This document shows positions 31,576-43,605 of a stretch of DNA of 59,500 nucleotides, in pieces; positions within the stretch are counted from its first letter, which is position 1; each line of letters opens with the position of its first letter. This stretch comes from Owenia fusiformis (taxonomy: Eukaryota > Annelida > Polychaeta > Sabellida > Oweniidae). Made by a program: the position numbers and the translations under genes. Below the pieces are notes generated by a model that saw nothing but the letters and a program-made list of their open reading frames with translations, did no database searches and was not told where the DNA came from. The stretch covers positions 28,100,684-28,160,183 of the forward strand of contig CAIIXF020000012.1 in NCBI GenBank assembly GCA_903813345.2. The letters are read 5' to 3'.

Positions 31576-33099
31576 TTTCCGAAATAAAAATTTCTTAGTG
31601 TGAACTACGTCATCAATTCGTGTGTGGATTGTAAACTTACATTTGGCGTGTCATTGGCTAAATCGAAACCGAAAGTAAACAAATTAAAATAGCTTCTGTC
31701 TTCTAATCTTTCTTGCTATATTTTTGCAGATACTTACTCCAAAATATATGACCAAAGATGAAATCAAGGTCAAGTTCTTGGCCTGGCCTCTGGGTGAGGT
31801 GGTAGATTTAGCTAGATTTGGTCTTGGAGAGTATGTGACTTTAAAGTATAATGATATATGTAGACTAGCTTGGTAGTGATATGGGCTTTTGGTTGTGTCA
31901 TATGTAATTTCGAAGCATATGTAAAATATAACACAACATAAAGTAGAGTAAGCAATATTTATTAATTGGCAATTTGACATGTCATATTCTTACATTAAAT
32001 GACAAGGTTGGCTGTGAAAATCCATGAGCCTATCTGTAATGAGATCAATTCTCGACTCCAGAAGGAAATATTGCTTTTAAATGACATTATAGATTCCTGA
32101 ATTCGGACCCATCTTGTTTGCCGTATTTACATGTCATGGTTTACACGTCAAAGGGTGACATCTATGAATAGATAGAAATGTTATTTGCATTTAATAATTC
32201 TTACATCGAAATCAATTTACAAAACATTCTAGATCTATGTCTCAACATGCTCAAGTACTAGTCCTGTATTTAATTATATAAATATAATATATAATATATA
32301 AATTTCTGTTTCGAAAATTCACCCCCTCCCCTTGTTAGCTTCTGGATCCGCCAGCTATAGGTACTATTTTGAAACTTCTTTCAAAGTTGGTGTTTTTTCA
32401 CCTAAAATTCAATACAGTAATGTCCAGTGCATTATAAAGAGAAACTTTTGTACATGTAATGTAAAATAATCAATTTTCTGTCTTCCTTGATGCCATTTCT
32501 ATGTCCAAGAGTGTAGTGAGTCAATAAAAAATTACGAAGGCAAATTTAGGAGGTAATATTACCACCTCTTGACTTCAATATTTACACAGTTTTGATTGAA
32601 AAAATGTCTGATATACATCTGTTTTGTTACATTTTCACTGTAAATATTCAAAGTGTTGTAGATCTAGACCTCAATTTATCATTCACTTATATCACTGTAT
32701 CATGTTTATCACTTTCAGCTAGCCCCATAGTAGCATTTGTTAGACAGTCAGGGTTCGGGTACCAATGTGTTGTATATTGAGACCCTGACTTATCATTCAC
32801 AAATATCACTTCCAATACTGTAACTCCAAGTTCTGAGCTATTCCAATGGTAACATGTGTAACCCATGTGTTGTAGATTTACACTCCAATTTATCATTCAC
32901 TAATATCACTTCCAGTTACCCGTGTACAGCTAGCTCCATGGTAACATTTGTTAGATAGTTAGGGTCTGAGTACCTTTGCCCTAAAATCACTTTCAGTTAC
33001 CCCATGTTTTTACAGCTGACTCCTTGGTAGCACTAGGTAGTTAGTGTCAGGGACTCAGGGTACCCATGTACATGTACTATAGATTAAGGGCCCAATTCA
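31576..33099. other. Interval between NIPSNAP start and Deltex stop
   Basis: This holds the NIPSNAP promoter region (the first exon lies beside Deltex's 3' side) and the Deltex 3' UTR. No other gene was recognised. The open frame at 31684-31980 has no domain. The proximal part, 32654-33100, contains degenerate copies of the Deltex coding tail. Confidence 0.5.
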
Positions 33100-33200
33100 T
33101 TATTCACTAATATCACTTTCAGTTACCCCATGTACAGCGAGCTCCATGGAAACATTTGTTAAATAGTTAGGGTCAGGGTACCCATGTGCTGTGGAGTTAG
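32654..33200 (-). repeat. ~105-bp tandem copies of the Deltex coding tail within its 3' UTR
   Basis: The functional copy at 33200-33095 encodes [20 protein letters not shown] and on to the stop. Downstream on the minus strand, four diverged copies follow, starting near 33072, 32972, 32867 and 32767. The last still reads HWYPNPDCLTNATMGLAESD. Phrases such as gggtaccctgaccctaacta and gaaagtgatattagtgaat recur in each. No intron-like boundaries separate them. Confidence 0.85.
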
Positions 33201-36200
33201 ACCCCCACTCTGTCTTGTGATGTATTTCGTTCCAAGTGACTGTATTGCCTTCACCTGTTCAAAATAAAAAGTAAAATAAAATTTTAAATATAGAAAACAA
33301 ACAATAAAACCTGTATATCAAAACACCTCCCAAAAGTGAATACTCTATGAAAATGTGACTATTTTCGGTGCCATTTTTTCAATCTGCCATAGATTTACAT
33401 GTTAAATTGTCTCCAAATGTGAATACCTTACAATCAGAGCAAATGGCATTTTACTGTATTCCCTCTATGTATCTTGGCATATATATTCCTCTGAAAGGGT
33501 AACATTTTAATATTCAATACTATTTTTGGAAATCTTAAGTTCAATTTCACTACAGCACTATGCTCTATTTTTAAATAATTTCTTGTGCCATGTTGCAGAA
33601 GATATTGTGCCCTAAAGGATGTTCTTCACTCAGCTTGAGCCTCTTTAAATTCACTCAGCTAGAGCCTAATGTAATAGACTTTATTGATATAATTTCAAGA
33701 TTAAAGTGACTTTCACAGACTTAAAAACAAAGGTCACCTGTAGTTGTGGAACTTCCAATAGTGAAGGTCAGCCTCCGCTCCCAAGCAACTATCAATAGCT
33801 TTAGCACCTGTAACATGTAATCAATATATTATGACATGTATGAAGTTGTCATGTTTTAAAGTGTAACAATCAATAGCTTTAGCACCTGTAACATGTAATT
33901 AATATATTATGACATGTATGAAGTTGTCATGTTTTAAAGTGTAACAATCAATAGCTTTAGCACCTGTAACATGTAATTAATATATTATGACATGTATGAA
34001 GTTGTCATGTTTTAAAGTGTAACAATCAATAGCTTTAGCACCTGTAACATGTAATCAATATATTATGACATGTATGAAGTTGTCATGTATTAAAGTGTAA
34101 CAATCAATAGCTTTAGCACCTGTAACATGTAATTAATATATTATGACATGTAAGAAGTTGTCATGTTTTAAAGTGTAACGATCAATAGCTTTAGCACCTG
34201 TAACATGTAATCAATATATTATGACATGTAAGAAGTTGTCATGTTTTAAAGTGTAACAATCAATAGCTTTAGCACCTGTAACATGTAATTAATATATTAT
34301 GACATGTATGAAGTTGTCATGTTTTAAAGTGTAACAATCAATAGCTTTAGCACCTGTAACATGTAATTAATATATTATGACATGTAAGAAGTTGTCATGT
34401 TTTAAAGTGTAACAATCAATAGCTTTAGCACCTGTAACATGTAATCAATATATTATGACATGTATGAAGTTGTCATGTTTTAAAGTGTAACGATCAATAG
34501 CTTTAGCACCTGTAACATGTAATCAATATATTATGACATGTAAGAAGTTGTCATGTTTTAAAGTGTAACAATCAATAGCTTTAGCACCTGTAACATGTAA
34601 TTAATATATTATGACATATAAGAAGTTGTCATGTTTTAAAGTTTAACGATCAATAGCTTTAGCACTTGTAAAATGTAATCAATATATTATGACATGTAAG
34701 AAGTTGTCATGTTTTAAAGTGTAACAATCAATAGCTTTAGCACCTGTAACATGTAATTAATATATTATGACATGTATGAAGTTGTCATGTTTTAAAGTGT
34801 AACAATCAATAGCTTTAGCACCTGTAACATGTAATTAATATATTATGACATGTAAGAAGTTGTCATGTTTTAAAGTGTAACAATCAATAGCTTTAGCACC
34901 TGTAACATATAATCAATATATTATGACATGTATGAAGTTGTCATGTTTTAAAGTGTAACACTCAATAGCTTTAGCACCTGTAACATGTAATCAATATATT
35001 ATGACATGTAAGAAGTTGTCATGTTTTAAAGTGTAACAATCAATAGCTTTAGCACCTGTAACATGTAATTAATATATTATGACATATAAGAAGTTGTCAT
35101 GTTTTAAAGTTTAACGATCAATAGCTTTAGCACTTGTAAAATGTAATCAATACATTATGGAGTTGTCATGTTTTAAAGTGTAACATGTAATTAATACATT
35201 ATGAAGTTTCATAGTTGTCATGTTTTAGAGTACAAGAGATGCCACCTACTATGTCTTATTATGTAAATTTTTATCATATATATTATTAGCAATAGAGTGG
35301 TGGAGTGACAATTTCAAGCTTAAAATGCACAGTTCAATATTAAAGAAGATAAAGTAACATTTATGGAACAAAGTTATTAAACAGTGTCAATGGCTGGGTG
35401 CAAATGACCGTGAGCAAGGTTAACAACTTTCCAATAACTCTGGTATTGGGTATTGTGTTCAAATGATGTAGCTATTGTTTCCTTTGTTGTGCCTGTTGTC
35501 AGTAACTCTAATAAAACCCTTGTTAGCTGTACCTTTCTGCCCTCTTCACTGTCTGGTAAATAACAATGCCGTGGAAAACCTCTTGCCGAGAACGCTTGGC
35601 CAGGATGAGGGTGTTCTGGACCCTGTAATGCACAATATAATTATTTCAATCAATGGTGAGTTTTTTGGCATTCTGGACCCTTTAATGCTAAATATAATCA
35701 ACTCAATCTATAGTCAGGATGAGGGTGTTCTGGACCCTGTAATGCACAATATAATTATTTCAATCAATGGTGAGTTTTTTGGTATTCTGGACCTTTGCAA
35801 AATATAATAATTATCTCAATCTATAAGTCAGAGTGAGAGTTAATTAATCATACATGTTGCTTTAGATCTGATTCTGCCTTTAAGTATCTTTTATTCACCT
35901 GTATACCACCATGTATGGAGTAGATAATCCGAATTGTTCCACTGCCGGGATACCCTGGTACAGACTGGGGGAGAGTATGAAACTCCATCTTTCCAGGTGG
36001 GCAATTGCCATATTTTTCACCATATATGGTTTTACCTAAAAGTAAGATCAAATAATAGCTTGTAATTTTGCAAAATAATTCCCATCCAGAATAAAATATT
36101 TTAAATTCAAAATTATACTCCCAACTCTATTGATTGTATAAATTGTACATTGAACTAAAATAAGACCATATTTAAAAAATATTTTGAATTCATAATGATA

Positions 36201-39200
36201 GAAACATGTATAAGTTCTAAAGATTGTCAATATGAATATAAAATAGTTTAGTGTTTGGAAATTTTGAAGATGAGAATAAAGCATATTAGCCCCTTTATTT
36301 ATTGATACTATGGATATGAAACATTTCCCCTTGTTCTTTTAATTGTTTAATTAAACACTCTAAGTTCGAACAAGAAGTTCAGTGAACATATACATCATAG
36401 ACAAAATAGTTATGTCAGAGTGATTTACAAGACTCAATTGAGTTCAACTTACATGTAGGACATTGCACATGGCCGTCTTTAGACCCACTGCTATACATGG
36501 CCTCTATACAAGACTTGTGGAACATGTGGGTGCATTTCTTTAACTGGTACACTGTGGTACAACTATCGTCGTATCCAGAGTTTGCTGAGAGACGACTCAT
36601 ACAAATACAGCAATCCTGAAAAATCCATAAAAGGGAGATGTAAACCTGTGTAAATGGAACACTGGGACTTCACAATCAGTGCTCAATTTTAAAGAGGTCA
36701 AGTTTACGTGAATTTAATTGGTAGTGGGACTTGAAATGTGTTTCACTTATGACATTTTGATACTCATCGCATCTTTTTGTTTTTCAACTGCATGTAGAAA
36801 TATGCCCTGATTTAGTTGGTTGCATTTTGCGTTTTGATATCATCCAATGAGACTGGAGGGATATACTTCCCATGATACTCATGGTTAATTGTTGTCTGTA
36901 CTTGATTCAATTGGCCCGTAACACTTTCAGCAATGGCAGGCGACTTGACTGTAACAAATTAACACCATTAACATACCTCATCATTGGGAGGGGACTTGAC
37001 TTTAACCACATACTTTTTCATGACGTCTCCAGCCTCAAGATCTGAAAAATTAAAAAAAACAGCTTAGCATCTAATGTTGATAATAGAGTTAATGAAGACT
37101 CAGAATGAAATCTTGTGAAAAGGATGATATGAAAAAGTCAGTCTACCCCAGTGGGATCAAACCCATGACTCCATGTTATCTAGGTAAATGCTCTAGCACT
37201 GAGGAAGTGATAGGACCAACTGACTTTTTCACATCAATAATGAATCGCAGCCTTGTTTTACACTACCAGAGTTTTCTGAACCCTTTATAAGTTTTACCTT
37301 TTTTTCAAGATTGTTTAATTCTATTCATAATTAATAGCATGCTTCTCATAAAAATGCATCAATTTTTCTTAAAGTAACATAAACAATATGTTTATCCGTT
37401 TTAATTGGTTGTATCAAATCCTTTATAAAATGAACTTACTCTGTTTTCCAGTATTTTTGCGTTTAGTGCCCTCTATTCCTTGCACAGGTTTCATGGTTGA
37501 CTTAGATGCTGGGGGAGGGTGATATAATGGAGGTTGGGGTGCACTCAGCACAACTGGTAAGAGAGGATTCACCAGTGTATTTGTAACACCTAAAAATAGA
37601 AAACACTTAAGTTATTTTTAGGCTGTTTAATTATAAGCTGCCTATTTTTATAGATGATGGGATGTGGCTACCTAACTGTTGCTTCACTTAGACTTCCTAC
37701 TTCCTGAGTCGAGATGATTTAGGAATGAATTTTAACTTTAGGTCTAAACATGGGAACTCACAACCGGACAACGATGAAAATCTCTGGGGGGGTTTCATTA
37801 GCAGCAGACATCAGGTGATTTTCACAGGTTGTTTTCACAAAATCACCTGTTGTTTTAAGGGACTTTTCAACTTTTCCATGTTAAATTTATGATTTCCATT
37901 AATTTTGCCTGTTGTTTTCATTTATTCAGCCTGTTGTGAAAAAGTCTAGTGAATCCCCTGCCTCTTGACCCTCCCAAAGGGTTTGAAATGAACAGCTTCT
38001 CTGTAAACTGAACTTAAAAATGCGTAACTTATCAAGTGATAGGCTGAAACAAACTAGATTCGCATAATGTTAATATAACAATTCACACTGTAAATCTTGG
38101 CACAGTCTACTCTTGCATCAGTAACAGTGATCTCCCCAGCATTAAAGCAAGTGGGTGCAGAACCCACCTGAGATTTTAAAAACAGGCTTGCACCTGAAAA
38201 TCCATTTGCACCCACTTTAAAATGAGAAAAATCATGAAAAATTGGCACATTTTGGCCAAATTTGGTCTGAATTGTAAAAAAAGAGAATTTTGCAACCACT
38301 TGAGAAAAATCCTGTGGAGGTCACTGTGAAAATATTTCAACTTAACAGATAAGTTTAACAGATAAGCATGTCTCCTGATTTATGTGGCACCCCCACCAGC
38401 GCTATAGATGACAACATGGCACAGCACAATAAAAAATATCTTCTCACTCACCTGTTATTGCAGGGCTAATATGGCGACCAAGGAATCTGTGGCCTTGTTG
38501 TAAACTAATATGACTGAAAATACAAAACCAGTTTCAAGAATTAGCCCAATATAAGGAGAACTCATATTGAGTACAGTTTGAGTACAATTTGTAGAGACAA
38601 CATTTCATGAACACTTAAAGAGACTCTTTACCATAGGATAGCACAATCTCACACAATAGCACACCCTCTGGACCATTTTGCATATTGAGTTTCAATATAT
38701 ATTCACCTATCTACTTACAAACGAAGAAGTCCCAAATCCCGTGCTTTCAGTTTTGATTTTAAAATTGTATTGACTGATCCAATTATTTTTGCGGAAATTA
38801 ATGCAATCTGAAGTTTGAATATACCGGGAAAATCCCCCTGTTATCCGATTGATCGTTGAATTTGTTTATCATGAACCTGATTGGCTGCCCGGTTCAAGGC
38901 ATGTGTGGGCGCTTGCATGTCTCAACGGGGATTCCCTTCTCTAGCCGAGGAATCAATTGTGTTTAATTTTGAAGGTTTGTTGTTCTGTTGATTATTTCAA
39001 TATTTCGGCATTATTATTTAAGTAAGTTATAAGTTATTATCAAGATATATCTATCATAGATAGAGTATGGTATGTGAGATATTATATGAGCAATAATAAT
39101 GGTACATCATTGATTGTCTGGGCGAGAAACATACGGTATACTGCATCTTTAAGTGAACATGAATCATGCTGAATGACAAATATATACAAGATGTCAAGAT

Positions 39201-42200
39201 GACCCTACGAAATGCATGCAACCTTCCACTTTTGAAATAATATTGGGGTCGGCTTGTATTCTATAGTTTGGATTGAGTGTTAAATTGTGTAAACAGTGTT
39301 GTACTCAATAACTGCAACTACTTTCAGTTTTAAAGAAACAGCATTTTCAGTCTATGTATATCCTCTAAAATATGGTAGTTCAAAAGTGCTGGTTTTGATG
39401 TTTTATTCATTTTTCAAAAACATGAAGGCATTGGACATCTCTGAATTGCTTATTCAATTAATGCACATTTGCTTAAAGTATGCTTCTGAAATATGCTATA
39501 ATACAGTGTAGTAAAATACAATTCGGATTCGGGGAAGAGTATTTGTGATACAAATGTTATCCATCAAAGAATGGTATAGACATAGCAAAATTACTCTGAG
39601 TGCAGCTGAAACACAATTAAATAATTTTGTAATGTTGATCAGTATTGAGTTAACAAAGGGAAATGACCATATAGATAGTTTTGATTAACTCGAGTCTCTA
39701 GCTAAATTACTTGCACACTGTGGCCGAAGTAGAAGGTAAGTTTTGATGATAAGCTCTGATTTGTTAGGTGAGTACAAAAGTTTCTCTTAAACTCAGAGTG
39801 TAGATGAAGCTATCTTTTAAGTCATACAAATGTGAAGGGTAAAGCAAATTTGATGAGATAATATTGTGTATGATTTGAAACTTACCAGTTTAGATTCAAG
39901 TAAAAGCTCAAATTGATTTGTGCAATTGCATGTGTTTCCCAAAATGTAAGTCAGTTATAGATTCATAGGTTGCATTGTCGAATAAACCGGTGCTTATTCC
40001 ATAGTTTCCTTAAATCCTTATACTTCCATTTACTTTTCAAATTGTCTCCCCCAGGAGAAACTACCTTTGTCCAAATCAAGGATGAGTCATTTACCTTATG
40101 TATAAAAACTCTAACAACTAATAAATCAATAATATCCAATATTGTACAGCAATGTGACTACTTTTTCTGCAACCTTAGGAACTGTGATTAAAATGAAACT
40201 GAAACTAAAAACTAGATCAATTCACAACCTGTCTTTCATTCAGGATGATGGTAAGGGGCCCTATCAAAACATCAATTTTTTTTACAAAATTGTGTCTAAA
40301 GCATTGAAAACAGCATTTTGTTAAACTGAGCAAAACTTAAATGAAGAGGGGATGAGGTCATTAAATAGGTTTTCCCAAAGAAGAACTGATGTTAATCCAG
40401 ATTCTAATAATATAGGTAATGAATGTGAGTGCTGAGTTGGCTCAATATCTGTACAGTTTTGACTTCTCAGAAGTTACTAGTGTGTGATACTTCAGAGAAA
40501 TCGTGGTGGTAGTTGACTTGAAGAATGCAAAGGAGGATTGGCTCCCAACATTCTTTTGAAATCTTTTGACTGGCTTGGACCAATTGGTAATCATAAGTTA
40601 ATTATTTATTTACTGACTAAATGCTCATTTGTATGTTTTTGTTACTGACTCCATGTTACTAAAATAGAAATTTCTTGAAACCCATTTGGAGATATTCCCA
40701 TTTTGGGAGAGTTCAAAAGTTATCCATAAATATTTCAAACCTCACCTAGGTAACTGTCCCACACCAGCTGGCATTGACATACTGCTTGACATCAAAGGCA
40801 TACCAGGCTGTAAACCAGTTGTCAAGTTGCCATGGAAACTGGCGCTACCGGAACTACTTCCTGCAGAAGATAGTCCATGTACTTGACTCCGGGTGAGAAT
40901 GTTACTATTTGAACTTGCTCCATGTGGATTAGGTGGCCCAACAGCAACTGGCGGAATGCTTGAACTTGAACTTGATTTTGTACTGGAAACTGTTTTTGTT
41001 GATTTCTTTTTTGGTTTAAGTGACTTAGCTTGACCATTATCCGAGTCCCCTGAATCACTATGGGTGTGTTTCAATGACGAGACACTACCAGATACAGAAC
41101 CAGCTGTTGACGAACCACCTGTCATAGCACCATTGAATTTTCGTCCACTATTAGAAGTCACGTTCCCCGACAATTGAGGACCATTGCTTGCATATTCCAA
41201 ATGATAAGAGTTTACAATTTTACTTCGTTTTATATGTCTTTTATTTCTTGTCTCATTTCTTGTTTGAGTCATGCGAGTTAAATCCAACGTATATGGCAGA
41301 TTGAACTGAGTCATACTTAAATCTATAAGTGGTATTTTATTTTGGTATGCATCTTCGATGTAACATGTTATTTCAAAATCATATTCGTGGTAACGTCCCG
41401 GTGCATTGTCTTCCCATTGCCAACGGATCCCTTGTGCAACTGCTGATTGCATTGGGTAAACCTTTCTCCTAACCATACGTTTAGTTCCTGGAAGAAAAAT
41501 ATGAATGAAGTCAACATTTAATTATGAATACACCAGAAAATAACAACATTATAATTAACTTAAAGGTAGCAGTAACAGTATTTTGACTGTAAGTCCTATA
41601 TATACAGTAAGTTTACTTTCAATCGTCCGACCTGGCAAAGTCCTCATATCTTTAGGACCTGTAATATGAGCTTAGCGAGAGGAGAGATCGTGGGCTCTTC
41701 TAAACAACCTTTCATCATAAAATGAACCCCTAACAACCTCCTTTCCTGAAATATCAATGAACCCCAAGCTTCGGACGAACCACACTCTTAGAAAGATAAC
41801 TATTTTTGCACATTTATTAGTTATTTGATGACGCACATACTATTTTGAAATTTATTTTGTTTGTTGAAACCGTTTCCGATTTGCAAACCCTCCTTCGCCT
41901 CGAATCCCATCCCCTTTTGTTATTTCTAAACGAACCATCGCCCGGGGAAAAAGAAAAAAAAACTTGGTAAATCCTGGCTATGTGTACAGGAAGAAAAGGA
42001 ATACACTAGATATGAAATACTGCAACATGAAACATTTTAAGTCATAGCCCTTGAGATGTTAATATATATACATATATGGATAGCGTGATTCAGGCAAGAA
42101 TACCTTACATCTCAACGGCTAGTTTATTAAAAATTATTCTGACTGATTCCCAACCTGTTCCAGCTCGAATTTGTATCAAGTTTTGTAGATCCAATGTGTA

Positions 42201-42359
42201 ATTTACAAGTGTCGGATCAGCCCCACCAAGATGTATATGCAAGGAAGATGATTTCCTCTGTTCAATAAAGTCACATATATTAGGATCATATGGTCTCCAG
42301 CGACCGAATTCGTTCAACCATTCCCACACAGCGATTCCGACAGGACGAGCTGCAGCCAT
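33100..42359 (-). CDS. DTX1: Deltex E3 ubiquitin ligase (WWE-WWE-RING-DTC), complete, 10 exons
   Basis: Exons on the minus strand: 42359-42155, 41487-40746, 38513-38452, 37589-37440, 37041-36977, 36615-36453, 36035-35899, 35622-35533, 33807-33738, 33254-33100. Phases agree throughout and the 1839 nt encode about 612 aa (human DTX1 is 620). Two WWE domains come first ([31 protein letters not shown]), which in the family bind the Notch ankyrin repeats and ADP-ribose. A Ser-rich, basic and proline-rich linker ([15 protein letters not shown]) follows. The RING begins at DCCICMSRL (about 409) and ends in CPTCKT, followed by the Deltex C-terminal domain ([84 protein letters not shown]). It acts in the cytosol and endosomes in Notch signalling. 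The symbol is used for the DTX1/2/4 class. Confidence 0.95.
33789..35225. repeat. 78-bp satellite array containing ~17 extra copies of the Deltex exon 9 acceptor
   Basis: About 18 units of 78 bp. On the minus strand each contains acatgttacag|gtgctaaagctattgat, that is, the exon 9 3' splice site plus its first 17 or so coding bases. Only the last (at 33807) continues into the real exon; in the others the reading frame ends within a few codons (VLKLLIVTL then stop). Units differ at few positions (t/c in taatcaata, tatgaag/taagaag), and some alternate, which suggests higher-order copying. Two units have the AG context altered (ttttacaag). Confidence 0.95.
35598..35805. repeat. ~57/118-bp tandem copies of the Deltex exon 8 acceptor edge
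   Basis: The functional acceptor with first exon bases (minus strand cattacag|ggtccagaacaccctcatcc) ends at 35622. A near-perfect copy occurs at about 35716-35750, and two shorter ones (ttctggaccctttaatgc, ttctggacctttgc) at about 35671 and 35785. The open frame across these on the plus strand is an artefact. Confidence 0.85.
37150..37220 (-). repeat. tRNA-like sequence inside inverted GAAAAAGTCAGT ends
   Basis: The minus strand has a tRNA-like A box (ctcagtgctagagc) and B box (gggtttgatccca). The segment lies between inverted copies tgaaaaagtcagt (about 37129) and actgactttttca (about 37219). A tRNA-derived SINE or a composite element is more likely than a working tRNA. It is in Deltex intron 4. 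Confidence 0.5.
38125..38326. mobile_element. 202-bp hAT-like MITE (CAGTGATCTCC ends)
   Basis: It begins cagtgatctccccagc and ends cctgtggaggtcactg. An inverse relative lies at 24696-24860. It is in Deltex intron 3. The protein-like minus frame here has no recognisable domain. Confidence 0.6.
38514..40745. other. Deltex intron 2, no gene recognised
   Basis: 2.2 kb of AT-rich intron. The open frames at 39296-39511 and 39970-40324 show no domains and no supporting splice or phase evidence. No clear repeat structure was seen. Confidence 0.5.
41690..41990. repeat. Degenerate remnant with CCTGGCTATGTG end, Deltex intron 1
   Basis: The sequence tggtaaatcctggctatgtg at about 41965-41990 matches the right end of the MITE at 13880-14096 (tggcaaatcctggctacgtg). 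Internal gaacccc-type phrases (for example aatgaacccctaac) are similar in style. It is probably a decayed member of that family. Confidence 0.45.
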
Positions 42360-42639
42360 TTTTGTTTTTTCCTTTTTCGTGCAGTGTGTTGCATGAAAAA
42401 TACGACCGTCTAAAAGTAGAGCTTTTTAATTTTGCGGTCTGATCGAAATATTCAGAGAAAACGTGATTTTTGCGCTTCTTATTCATTGCATCTTCGTTAA
42501 ACCTGCACATCGCTCCAAAACGCAATATGTTGACATATATTGTTTTTACATTTTCAAGCTCTAATATAAAGTTTATGTAAATAAAAATTGTTTTTTTCTG
42601 CGTAATATCAAAGAACAATCATTTAGTTAAAAAAATAAA

Positions 42640-42715
42640 AAGGCAAGTGCGGGATTCGAACCCGGGCCTCGCGCGTGCTAAGCGAGGATTCTACCCCTAC
42701 ACCACCGAGTTCTTG
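42640..42715 (-). tRNA. tRNA-like sequence, possibly tRNA-Ala(AGC) relic or pseudogene
   Basis: The minus strand has A box tggtgtaggggtag and B box gggttcgaatccc. The anticodon loop would be ttagcac (AGC), with four of five stem pairs. The acceptor ends (aactcgg and cttgcc) do not pair, which argues against a functional tRNA and for a pseudogene or SINE. It sits about 285 bp upstream of the Deltex start codon. Confidence 0.45.
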
Positions 42716-43245
42716 TGAAGAGTGGAAGTAATTAAACGGTACTTATTTTGAATGCTATGATTCGGAAGTGACGTCACGTTCTTCATTTAGAAACCTTTCC
42801 AAAATCATATCGCCGGCACCGATCGAAGCAAATTCAATGAAAAATCTTTGAAATGACACATTTATCGTAAGTATTTCTACACAAGATTTGCCCCATTTGT
42901 TCATCATTCTATAATCTTTCATTAAGCTCAAAATGATAAAGTTCACCCCCGAAACAACCCAAGATTGCGTTTCGGAGGGAAGTCCAGCTTTAATGCACCA
43001 GTTCAAGAACTGTCATAATTTTTATTATATATAATATGCAAACGCAATATGATTTAAAGATGGCAATCGAGTGTTATTTTCAAAAAGCCTTTTTTCAGGA
43101 GGACAGGAGGAAACTGTTTTATTATGTCTCTGACTTCTATAATGTATAACTCATTGACACAAAAAAGGGTTTTTGTGAAAGTGTTTTGGTAGCACTGGTT
43201 TCAAAAATCAAGTGCCGCACATGTGTTTAGGAAATTCGATGAATC

Positions 43246-43605
43246 TTCATTAAGATGGCAGCACTATAGCGATGTCGCTAAATATTAAAGTTTGAATGGG
43301 TAATATTTATAAGTCTTGCAATTGACGTATTTATCTAACATCATCTAGAACTCATAATAATTATGTTTCAGAATGTTATAATATATAAATTAATGATATC
43401 TAAATCAAAGAGTGACCCGTTTGCATCTGAATTTGAAATATAATGCCACTGATGCAAATTAATATGTAACTTAAGTTTGCTAATCAAAAATTGTATCTTA
43501 GAAATATTTATAGATCAAGACACTCCGTAACGATGACGGAAAAAAAAGACGGACGTCAATTTATTTGACGGACTACTATTTGGATGGCTTACTTAACGTA
43601 AGTCC
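43246..43605. repeat. Second copy of the TTCATTAAGATGGCAGCACT dispersed repeat
   Basis: Matches 15346-15705 in order and spacing of motifs. Its right part overlaps the start of the 751-bp duplicated unit (43567). A shorter related stretch (gtttttaggaagtttgatga, then agtccattaagatatcagcg) occurs at about 43893 and again at 45407 inside the duplication. Confidence 0.6.

Noticed and set aside
33789-35225. CRISPR-like or structured RNA array in the 78-bp repeat
   Set aside because: There are no variable spacers. The unit is explained as a duplicated intron-exon junction.
35475-35807. 110-codon plus-strand frame with repeats
   Set aside because: Antisense shadow of Deltex exon 8 and its duplicated acceptor edges.
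40686-40886. Plus-strand frame opposite Deltex exon 2
   Set aside because: Shadow of the real minus-strand exon.
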